Source of the DNA: Chamaea fasciata
Lineage: Eukaryota > Chordata > Aves > Passeriformes > Sylviidae
Reading direction: 5' to 3'
Length of the DNA stretch: 64,000 nucleotides
NCBI GenBank assembly: GCA_029207755.1
Contig: JARCOQ010000002.1
Coordinates: 434,001 to 498,000, forward strand
A model generated the notes under the pieces. The model did not search any database and was not told the origin of the DNA. It saw nothing but the letters and a program-made list of their open reading frames with translations. Position numbers and translations under genes: made by a program. Positions 13,034 to 22,640 of the stretch are shown piece after piece (the stretch's first letter is position 1; every line of letters begins with the position of its first letter).

Positions 13034-14039
13034 GACTCTGCCTTGAGCTATGGAGAAATCCATCCCGGCCCAGCTCTGCGCAAATACGATGTTGTACCCG
13101 CTCCAAAAGTGCACCAGACTGTCATCCAAGGACTGGGCTGGGAAGTGTGGGGGTGTTGCCTGGGAAGGGAGGGCTGCCCACATGCAGGAAAATTGTATTT
13201 TCACACACTGCCTTTCTGACATTCATCTGCCAGAAAAGAGATATTCCTCCAGGCACGAAACAAATTGGTCCTATTTCAGTCCCCACCACCCTTAAAGCCG
13301 CCTAAAGGCTACATTTCATTGGAGAGAAGGGCTTTATTATTTTGGAAAGCAGACCTTTGGGGAGCAGATTATTATCAGAATTTAAGAGCTGCATAGAGGC
13401 TTGGCCATTGCTAAAACTCTGGTGTTAAATGGGCTCCTGTTTACTGGTATTTGTGCTTGCCACTAGCTGGGAAAAGGAAAAAAAAGAAGAGGAAAAAGAC
13501 CTTGATTTCACAAAGGATATCAGGACAAAATAGGAAGTCATCAACAGGATTTTTTAGCTGTGTGTGTTCCTTTTGATTACCCAGCCTTTCCCTGAGCACA
13601 CACTACTGCCAAAGCACCATGAGCTGTTCCTCCTTGGTTTCAGCCCCTTTATTGTCTATCCCTGCTCTCCGTTCCATTGCTTCTCCAGCATGGGAAGCCG
13701 GGCTCAGCTTGGCCTGGAAGGTGGCAGGCATGGAAGAATTTCTGGGGAACATCCTTGGAGTTTCCTGCAACAGCAGAAAGAACCCCAGACCTGTGCTCCG
13801 GCCCCTGCCAGGGCTGCAAAACTCAGGGCACTCATTAGGGATTCAGGGAGGTTATTTCTGAACCTGAGCAGCTTCTTGTGTTTGTGTGATGCAGCATTTG
13901 AGATAATAAATCCTCTGGGAACAGGGCTGTGCTGCAGAATGCACCAGCCAGTGCCCAGGCTGGGGCTGGAACAGCAGAACTGGATTTCTCTGGGTTTTTC
14001 CTGTTGTTTGCAGAATTCAGCCTCACGTTACCCTGGATG

Positions 14040-14330
14040 CGAGAGAAGCTCTCGCAGCCATAATTAAATGTCACATACATTTAACAGAGTGTAAGTCTCT
14101 ATTCCGAACTCCCTCTTCCATCTGGCCCCAGCGCAGCTGAGCTCAGGCTCTTCACAGCCTGGGAAATGATATTAGGGCAGTTTGTGTTTATCACAGCCAT
14201 GACGGATGCCTGCAGTCAGCTCGTGATATAATGAAGGCAGTTCAGGCAGCACAATGGGGATGTATATTTAGAAGATGAAATAGGGCCCTGTGAGCCATTA
14301 AGGACCACAACATCACCACTGGGGTGTGGA
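14040..14330. promoter_or_regulatory. Candidate conserved non-coding element
   Basis: A repeat-free island with CATAATTAAATGTCACATAC, AAATGATATTAGGGCAG, GTGTTTATCACAGCCATGAC and GTGATATAATGAAGGCAG. Motif density and lack of repeats suggest an enhancer, ending shortly before a CR1 insertion. Confidence 0.3.
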
Positions 14331-14514
14331 AATGAGAGGTGGAACATAAGGGTGGCTGAGTCACCGTGGCGGGCAGTTGTTTTCCACCCAAAAAGGCACC
14401 TGTCCCCTCCTGGGAGAGGACAGCTGGGGCTGGATGACACTGATCGGTGACCGCTCTGGGACCGGTGCCTCCCATCCTGTGAGCTCCCAGACATGGAATG
14501 AGGGCCTCTTCCAT

Positions 14515-15065
14515 TGCTCAGAATCCCAGAATCCAGGATGGGTCAGGCTGGAAGGGACCACTGTGGGTCACCTGGTGCCACCTCCCTACTCCAGCAGGGC
14601 CATCCCAGAGCACAGGATTGTGTCCAGAGGATCCTCCAGTGAGGGAGACTCCACACATTCTCCGGGCAGCCTGTTCAGTGCTTGGTCACTGCACGGGAAA
14701 GAAGCTCTTCCTCATGTCCAGCTGGAACTTCCTGGGATCAATCCCTGCCCACTCCTCTGGTGCCACTGCTGGGGCCCTGGAGCAGAGCCTGGCACTGCTC
14801 CTCCCCTCCCTGCACACAGGGACAGCCAGGGACAGCCAGGGACAGCCAGGGACAGCCAGGGACAGCCAGGGACACCCAGGGCTGAGGGCCCCTCTCCCTG
14901 GAGCTCCTCTCCAGGCTGAGCAGCCCCAGCTCCCTCAGCCTTTCCTGGGCACGGAGATGCTCCAGGCCCTTCCTGAGCTCCAGGAGCTCCTGTCCCTGCT
15001 GTACTCGGAGCCCAGAACTGAACACAACATCCTTGTTCCAAACGTGCGAGATCAGGTTTGCAATT
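14515..15065 (-). mobile_element. CR1 LINE 3' portion with internal repeat
   Basis: A reverse-complement CR1 of a different subfamily: GGCTGGAAGGGACCACTGTG, GGTCACCTGGTGCCACCTCC, GCTCTTCCTCATGTCCAGCT, then CTCCAGGCTGAGCAGCCCCA and TTCCTGGGCACGGAGATGCT. A 10-bp tandem repeat has expanded inside it at 14818-14876. Confidence 0.85.
14818..14876. repeat. 10-bp tandem repeat (GGGACAGCCA) inside a CR1 copy
   Basis: Six units of GGGACAGCCA, the last ending GGGACACCCA, interrupt the CR1 sequence at its cacagggac motif. The array appears to be a local expansion of CR1 sequence, not a separate insertion. Confidence 0.95.
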
Positions 15066-15404
15066 AAGTTCAGCAGGGGCAGGTTTCTGACAGGAAATCT
15101 CCGGGCTGTTTCTCACAGGGAGTGACAGAGCTCAGGCATCACAAAGCTTTCCGCTGTCTACCTTCCCACACGCCAGTTTGTGTCTTCATTTCAGCTGTGA
15201 TTCCCCTCTTTGAGCTGACAGCAGCTCTCACCATCTGGAGAGAGGTGTGCTTCTCCTTGGCTGAGCCTTCCAGCGAGGAGCTGCCGGAGGAGCACGAGGA
15301 AACATCACAAACCGGGAAGAGTCAGGTGTTTGTTTCTCCACAGGATGTTCTGGGATGCCTATAAATAAAGAGTGTGCTCCAAAGTGACCTGAGAGCAAAG
15401 GGAT

Positions 15405-15830
15405 GGTAAATGTTGGGATCAATCCTGGCTGGGGGATGAGCAGATTGAGAGCAGCCCTGCCAAGAAGGATTTGGGGGTGTTGGTGGGTGGGAGGCTGGAC
15501 ATGCCCCGTGCCCTGGGCTGATCTCCCAGTGTGGGCAGCAGGACAGGGGGAATTCTGCTCTCTGCCCCTGAGCCCAGGTGAGACCCCACCTGCAGAGCCG
15601 CCCCAGCCCTGGGCCAGCAGCACAAGCAGCTGGAGCTGCTGGAGAGAGCCCAGAGGAGGCCCCGGAGCTGCTGCAGGGCTGGAGCCAGGCTGGGAGAGCT
15701 GGGGGGGCTCACCTGGAGAGGAGAAGGCTCCAGGGAGAGCTCAGAGCCCTGCCAGGGCCTAAAGGGGCTCCAGGAGAGCTGGAGAGGGACTGGGGATGGA
15801 GGGACAGGACAAGGGGCAATGCCTGGTACA
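15405..15830 (+). mobile_element. CR1 LINE 3' portion
   Basis: A plus-oriented CR1 segment: GTGAGACCCCACCTGCAGAG, GAGAGCCCAGAGGAGGCCCC, CTGGAGAGGAGAAGGCTCCA and GAGCTCAGAGCCCTGCCAGG. It stops near GGACAGGACAAGGGGCAATG, before the usual tail. It lies 340 bases from an oppositely oriented CR1. Confidence 0.88.
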
Positions 15831-15839
15831 TCAGAGCTC

Positions 15840-17585
15840 TTTCAACCTGTGATGTTGACGTGGAATGGGCCATGGGCTCACTCAACAAGTGACATTTCAC
15901 AGAGATGTGTAATTCTGATAACTCATTGAAAAATCCCCAGAGCAAACTGTTCTTGTAAAGTTGAAATGGAGCAGGTTCGTTTTCCCTTTTGGGACTTCTG
16001 CTTGGAGTGTGAATTTGGGCGTGCAATAATACTTTAAAAAGTCCCAAACTAGACCAAGCCCTCTTTAAATCACAACCAGAACAAGATCATTTGGCTTCTG
16101 GACAGATTTTTTTGAGATTACTTTGAAATCAGAATTCAGAGAAGTTTTTGTCCTCATCTGGGGCTGGGTATCACCCAAGGGCTGGAGGGAATGGAGTTAT
16201 TTTCCAGCATCAGCCATGATTTCCGTGGTGTGGATTGCTGCTTGATTCACTGCAGATGAGTGAATTATCAGCAAAATATCTGTGTCCTTCTGCCTTTATT
16301 AAAGGCATCAAACAAGCAAGCAGCATTGCTGAACTACATTGTCAGGGAGAAGAAAACCTCCTAGGGCAGGAATATTGACGGAGTTTGTAAACTCTGTCCT
16401 GACCTTTCTCCTTCACATAAACTTGGGGGCTGAGTCAGGACAATAAATCTGCTGCATCTCCTTCAGGAAGGGAAATGATTACTCATCTCTCTGTGATGAA
16501 AGGGACTTTATCCTGAAGCCTCTTGGTGACTTGCAGACCTTCCATGGGATGGGACGGGATTTATGCAGCAATAACACGGCTGTGCATGGGGATGCCGCCG
16601 TGGGGCACTTCCACGTCTTCAGAAAGGCAGCCAGACCTTTCCCCATTATTGCTGGCCTTGGAGGGGAGGAGCAGAAACCGGAAAAAAGATCCTGGCTAAG
16701 ATCTGGAGAGCATAGATGGGCTGTGGGTGAAGCGTGGAAAGCGGAGAGCAAGGAGAAGAGGGATTTTGCATCAATCCAGACTAGGCAAACACAAGAGCAG
16801 GCAAAGGGAAGAGAAGCAGGATCTCCATGGAGATTACCAGTGCACGTTAATTGAATAAAATATTTTTTTACTGTTTGCAAAGCTTCCTCCCAGGACCATT
16901 GGAAGCTGCAGGAAATGGGAGATGTGCTCCATCAGCCTGGCAGAGCTGGGGCTGGACGTGAGGGCTCTTCCAAGGAGCCCTTTCCACACCTTCCCGGAGT
17001 GGAGAGGCAGAAGGGGGGTTAATGTTCTCCCTGACAGCAAGAACCAAGAGCTTATAGATGATGGACAGCAGCTTAGTGGAGCCATGTTTTTACCGCCCTA
17101 TGAAGAGCAGAAGTGGTTTGAAAGCCCTGAATGAAAGCCAGTCAGGTTTTTATATGTTTTTTTAGAGCCTCATCAGGCTCTAAGCGGAGTTTGGCTTTGG
17201 TGCATGGCAGATGGCTCAGGAGATGTTTCTCCGCTCTATACATAGTAATTTTTGACCTAAATCTACTTTTGCCTCTTGTACAGAAAGCACACGTACTTTT
17301 GCTGGTGTGGGAGATTTCCAGAGCAATTCCAGGACCGGCTTTCTGGGCAAGGAGTGGGGAAAGCCCACTGCCATCCCCTGATAGGACAGTGACCCGTCCC
17401 AGAGACCAGGTTCTCTGCAGTCAGCAGAACCAGCAGCTCTCCCCTCTTGAGGACACGAGTGCAGCTGGGCCAAATCCATTGCACCGCTGGAACCTCTTTC
17501 TGCGCCACCACGGGGTTTTGGGAGCCATCCCAGGGCGCAGCTCTGGGCCTCGGGGACAACACGGCCTTGGAGTGGAGCCCACCAG
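15840..17585. other. Non-coding flank, unique
   Basis: Unique, fairly AT-rich between 15.9 and 16.5 kb (CTCATTGAAAAATCCCC, TTTATTAAAGGCATCAAAC) and mixed after that. No exon-like frame was found. Confidence 0.4.
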
Positions 17586-17589
17586 AAGG

Positions 17590-17705
17590 AGAACCGTGGA
17601 ATGGGCTGGGGTAGGAGGGTCCTTACAGCCCGTCCAGCGCCACCTCCCTCTGTCCCAGGCTGCTCCAAGGCCCATCCAGCCTGGCCTGGAACAATTCCTG
17701 GAGCG
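17590..17705 (-). mobile_element. CR1 LINE 3' fragment
   Basis: A short reverse-complement tail: AGGGTCCTTACAGCCCGTCC, CTCCCTCTGTCCCAGGCTGC and CATCCAGCCTGGCCTGGAAC. It ends abruptly after AATTCCTGG. Confidence 0.82.
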
Positions 17706-18519
17706 AAGCTGCTTTGCTCCTGCGTGTCACGGTGTTGGTGACAGGTGTGTCACGCTTTGTCTCTGGCCACAGAGCAGCTCGGAGCAGACAAAATGTCTGC
17801 TGAAAACCACCACGTGTAAGGAGAGGGTGAGTCTTCAGTGCAGCTGTAGCCGGGATGAGCCAGTGCAGGATCTCAGCAGGACCTGGAAGCCCATTAAAAT
17901 GTAATGCCTCTGCCCTGCCAGCCCTGCCCTGGTACCTCCAGCGCTTTTTCCCAGGGCTGGCTGCTCGTCCCCAGCGCCGGGAGGAGCCTTAGAGGTGGCA
18001 CAGGGTGAGGCACAGATGCTGTCGGGTTCATTTGAGCCACCAGACCCCAAAGGCCAGAGTAGGAGCGCGTTGCAGGGTCACCCGCAGCGCTGAGGGTCCC
18101 AGCCCCACCCTGCCCTGCAGCCAGCAGCTCCTTGCTGTCCTTCCACAGGGTTTCATCCCTCCGATGCTTTTCCCGGGGCTTAGGGAAGGAAGAGGAACTG
18201 GAGCCGTCAGGGATGCTGTAACACAGGAATCCTTTCAATGTGCTAATGCGGCCACATTAGCGCTAATGGGCACCGCCACCAGCAGGCTCTCGGGAGGAGG
18301 GAGCACGCCGAGCGTTGAATTCCACTAATGCTTCCTTAATCCAGCCAGTCTTTAAAAGAGTAATGAAAAGAGCTCCTGTTTACAAATAACCAGGGCAGAG
18401 CAGGGGATCGCAGCCGTCTCTGGGCTGTCTTGCTCTTTACGCAGAGAGAGAACAGCCCCGGGCTCTGGGCTCTGCCTCGCATCCTGTTACCAAATCCCAC
18501 CCTCGGAACCGGGAATCAC

Positions 18520-18810
18520 GAGTGTGTCCTGTTAAATAACCAGGTTGCCTAAGCTTGGTCTGATGTACTGGAACAACATTCGCAAAGTGCAAATCCCGCT
18601 GTCAGTTACGTAACTGAATTATCCTTCCATATGCCAGACAGCAACTCTACAGTTAATTGATTTTAATCTAATCATTTGTAGCCAGTCACCAGTTTTAATC
18701 AAGCCTGCCCACCCCCAGCCCATCGTTTTGCATGAGCCATCTTTCCAGCAATTACTGGTTTTAATTATATGAAAGTCTGGTTATGTTTCATTAATTCTTG
18801 TCACATTACC
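18520..18810. promoter_or_regulatory. Strong candidate enhancer / conserved non-coding element with TTACGTAA palindrome
   Basis: An AT-rich, repeat-free island containing the perfect 14-bp palindrome CAGTTACGTAACTG (18603-18616). Its centre, TTACGTAA, is the optimal site of PAR-bZIP/NFIL3 and C/EBP-type factors. Clustered homeodomain motifs follow (AGTTAATTGATTTTAATC, CTAATCATTTG, CAGTTTTAATCAAG, GGTTTTAATTATATG). It lies about 20 kb downstream of the SLCO2B1 stop. The function and the target gene are unknown. Confidence 0.45.
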
Positions 18811-20094
18811 ACAGCCCTCCATGTCCACATCCAGCGTCCAGCCACCTCGGCATCGTGATCCATTACAGAGGACAAACAGGAGCTCCCTCGCCCCGGCTTC
18901 ATTAGATTTGGAATGCTAATCAGCAGGATTCAGAGGAGGCAAAACACGGCTCCTCGCCCCTTTTCCCCTCCCTCCTCTGCCCTCCACAGCCCGGCTGCGG
19001 CACTGAGAACCTGCCCCTGGCCTGGGGGCATCTGAACCCAGGGACGAAATTCCGCCCACTCAGCCCAGTTTGGCTGGCTCTGGAGGCTCAGAAATGCTGG
19101 CCCAGCCCCGGGGCCTTCCCACCTGCATCATTCCATGGCTCTGTGACGGTTCCGTGGCCCGAGACCCGTGGGCAGGGTGTCCTCATCCGTAGGGAAGAGA
19201 TTGGTTTGGCAGGAAAACCGCAAGCAGAGCTGGATTCTTGAGCAAGGGTGAAGTTCAGAGGCTCGTGGATATTTAGAGCTGTTGCTGGCGTGGAGGTGTC
19301 TGCTCCAGCCGGAGCCCACGTCCAGGTCCCAGCTTAAAAAGACCTCAGTGCTGCTGGATTACAGGAACGAGATTCCCCCAAAAGCAGGCCCTGGGTCCCA
19401 GCTGCACGGGCAGGAAACCCCTGCCTCTGCTTCCCCTCCACAGAGCTCCAGATTCCCGCTGGGATTTCCAGCAGGGACAAAACCTCACTGGGCAGTGCAG
19501 GTGGATCCCCAGGGATCAGAGCTGTCCCTGCTCCCACGGGGGATCCCTTTCCTGCCCCCATCACTGCCCCCAGGGTGATGCTGAGATGGAGAGCAGGGAT
19601 CTTCCCGACGCCTGCGCTTGAGGGATGAGCCAGGGAGGATTTTGCCTCTGGAAACACCCTGCCTACAGGCTGGCCGTTTGTCTGGCTCAGTCCCCTCGGC
19701 CATGGGGTCTGGCTCGTTCCCACTTAAACAAACCCCTAACAAAAACGAAGGGTTACTTCACATCTCGTTGGAAAGGGCAAGAAGCCCTGCTATTCACCCC
19801 AGAAAGTGAATATTTCCTTTTCCGAGAGTGTCTTTGTTGGAATCCACGTGCTGCAGCCTTCCTGGAGCTGCTGTGGGGATGTCAGGGAGTCTCACGGGCT
19901 TGTCCTGGCGTCCTCCCTGCCACCCTCCTGCTGCTGCTGGGGGCATGTGGCTGTGGAAGAGCCCCGGCCACGGGGCTGGGGGGGTTTCTGTCCTGTCCCG
20001 TGTCTCTCAGGACACACCCTCAAGCCAAGGAGGGGCAGAAACCCCCCACACCCGAGAGAGGCCAGGAAAGGGAGCCACAGGCACTGCGAAGGAG

Positions 20095-20580
20095 ATGTCG
20101 CACATCAATAATGGATGGCCAGCGGAACGGGCTAACGAGGCTTTTATGGACAACTAATAAAGGGAACAGGAAAAGTCTCCTTCTGTCTGAGGTAACGCCG
20201 CCAGCCTGAGCGAGTAATCTTGCCTCTGGGGACCACTTTGTGTTTAATCCTCCCTTTCCCCACTCAGGCCAGTTTTATACAGCTATGAATTATTGAATCC
20301 AGCCAAATTTTCCCTGCATTCCAGCTAGCCGTGACCTCTGCTGCTGAGGACTTGTGGCAGGGCCCCACCAGGAACACTCCTGTGCAGGTTTCTGTGTGTG
20401 CACCACTGAGCTGAAGCGATCCACATGGGAACTGGAATGGTATTATCACCTTTGTGCTGGGAATTGTGTAGGTGATCCGGTTTAGCACCTCTCCACGTAA
20501 TAGGAGCGTTTCTCACACATTTATTATGCTGCAGATAAACACTGCATCAATTATTCATTTACAATTTCCAAGGTTGTCTC
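20095..20580. promoter_or_regulatory. Candidate conserved non-coding element
   Basis: Contains ACATCAATAATGGATGGCC, GCTTTTATGGACAACTAATA (a HOX/CDX-like TTTATGG) and, at the right end, CATTTATTATGCTGCAGATA and ATCAATTATTCATTTACAAT. It is repeat-free. Confidence 0.3.
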
Positions 20581-20794
20581 TCACCGGGAAAAAATGGAGA
20601 GTCCTGAGCCGAGTGTTGACATTGGAGGCAGAATCTGAGCCATGGAGGAGCTGGGGGACGGAGCCGGGTGAGGAGCGCTGAACATTCCTGCCTTCCAGAG
20701 GGAGCTGTCCCCACATCCAAAGGAGAAAGGCCCAGGATGGTTCTGATGGCCCAGAGAGGCTCCTCAGGCTGCCTGAGAGTGGCTCAGCCAGGGA

Positions 20795-20905
20795 CGGGTC
20801 AGGCAGGGCTTGGGAGGGATCCCTGCCCCTGGCAGGGGCTGGAATGGGAAGGGCTCTCAGGTGGCTCCCAAACCAGCCCAGCCTGTGATTCCGTGATTTA
20901 GTGGT
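20795..20905 (+). mobile_element. CR1 LINE 3' fragment
   Basis: A plus-oriented CR1 end: GGGCTTGGGAGGGATCCC, CTGGCAGGGGCTGGAATGGG and the terminal octamer-like TGTGATTCCGTGATTTAGTG. Confidence 0.75.
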
Positions 20906-21237
20906 TCTGTGCTCAGCCCTTTGGTGATTTTGGAGGGCCCTGAGCAGGCTCACGGAGCACCACGAGCAGGGCAACAGCTGCCTGGAGCTGGTGGCTTTGG
21001 GGGGACAGGGGAAAAGCCACCAGGGTTCTCTCCTGGCTTTGTGACTGTCCTGGAGCCCCGTGAACCTCCCGGCGCAAGGATCGTCCATCCCAGCCTTGGG
21101 GACAGGAGACAGAGCCCGTGAGGAGCAGCAGGTCCCGGAGCGGTGGCCAGGGGACGGGCGGGTGGACAGCAGAGGGCTCTCCAGCCCTCAGCAAGAGCAG
21201 CGCCCGCCTGGGGGATGCTCGGAGCCCTGCCCGAGGA

Positions 21238-21551
21238 AATAAACTTCGTTTGGACACAAAGAGGGGAAGAAAGGGAAAAAGAAAGTTGAAAAGTAGAAAG
21301 GGCAAAAGAAAGAGAAAAATAAATGAAAAAAAAACCACCCAAGAAAAGTAAGAGAAATATAGAAAGAGAAAGAGAAATATAGAAAGAGAAAGAGAAAATA
21401 ATAAAAATAAATGAAAGAAAGAGAAAAGGGTGAAGAAAAACAAGAAAAAAAAAGAGCAAAGGATAAATTAAAAAAGGGAAAATAAATACAAATAGAAAAA
21501 AGAGTAAAATATTAAAATAAAAACTATAAATAAAATAATGAAAAAGAAAAA
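21238..21551. repeat. Purine-rich (A/G) low-complexity tract
   Basis: About 310 bases almost entirely A and G on the plus strand, made of GAAA, AGAAAG and AATAAA-like words. It contains a duplicated 22-base segment around 21350-21395 and is AT-rich toward the right end. It splits GC-rich unique DNA on either side. There is no coding potential; open frames through it on the minus strand are Phe/Leu-rich artefacts. Confidence 0.95.
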
Positions 21552-22479
21552 GTTCTGTTTTCCCGTGCAGAGAATCTGTCTGCAGGGAGCAGCGCTGTGG
21601 TGATGGAGTGCTGAGTCCTCCCCTTCCCACCCCAGGGATTTGTCACCAGCCTGCCTTTGGCTCGAATCTGAGCAGGGGAAGGAGAAACCCCCCGCCCTCG
21701 GACGGGCTGGGAAGAACCTGGACGGTTATTTTGGGATTTCGAGTGGGAGCTGAAGGAGGATGCCAGGCTGGGTTTTTCCTCCTTCCCGTATTCCCCACTG
21801 TCAAATGGAAAGCGTCTGCCTTCCCTAATGCTGGATCGCCGCCCCAGAGAAGCAGAGCTGGCTCTCCAGAGCAGGGATTGGGAGGGATCTCTTCCCTGGG
21901 AGTTGCGTTTCCTCGGGGTCATCCACTTCCCCAGTGATCCTCACCTTTCCCATCCCCAGATCCCACCTTTGTGTCCCGTCTCCGTACCGAGGACAAGGAG
22001 ACCTCTGCACTTCTCGAATGGCAGCGGCTGTTCAGGAGCCCCAGGGAGGGAACTGGGAATCCCAGGTGGGAATTCGGCACTTCCCTGTGCAGGCTTTGCC
22101 CTGTGCAATGCCCGGGGATCTTAAACCCACGGCGCGGGCAGCCCCGAGGCTCTGCCGTGATCTCCGCGCACACCGCAGCCCCAAACTGAGGCTGTGGGAT
22201 CCTGTGGGCTCAGGCTCCTGCCCTTTCCTGCGCCCCGATCCCCGCAGACACCGAGCGTTATCTCGGCCTCGGCAAAGCAGGGAAGGAAATTGCCAATAGG
22301 ACCTTCCACCTCGGGATGTGCTGGGGATGTTTGCCGTCCTCATTTATGTGTAAATAAGGCCTTTTCTCTCTGACACCAGGCGGGCTCCGGGCACGGAGCT
22401 CATCCTGCACCGAGCTCCTCGGGATGCGCGCATGGAGTCTTGGAGAACAAAGAGCTAATCCCGAGTGACCCGACATCAT
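21552..22479. other. GC-rich unique DNA, weakly CpG-rich
   Basis: Moderately CpG-rich between about 22.10 and 22.43 kb. No start-site signal, exon or repeat was recognised, so a distant promoter cannot be claimed. Confidence 0.35.
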
Positions 22480-22640
22480 CCCCGGCATGGAGAACAAGGT
22501 GTAGAGCCGGGCTGCCGCTGAGCACACCTATTAAATGTGTCCTCTCCGCCATGAATTATGTATCTCCGCATTTCCATTTCCCCGCTGCCGCTTGTTTGAT
22601 GAAATTCTCCTCGGCTGATAAGGATTAAGCCACCTGCTTC
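22480..22640. promoter_or_regulatory. Candidate conserved non-coding element
   Basis: A repeat-free block with ACACCTATTAAATGTGTCC, CATGAATTATGTATCTCC, GTTTGATGAAATTCTCC and GCTGATAAGGATTAAGCC. The motif spacing resembles deeply conserved enhancers. No comparison could be made. Confidence 0.35.

Noticed and set aside
20913..21630. Phe/Leu-rich minus-strand frames resembling membrane protein
   Set aside because: They read through the purine tract (TTTCTC on that strand). Low complexity mimics hydrophobic segments.
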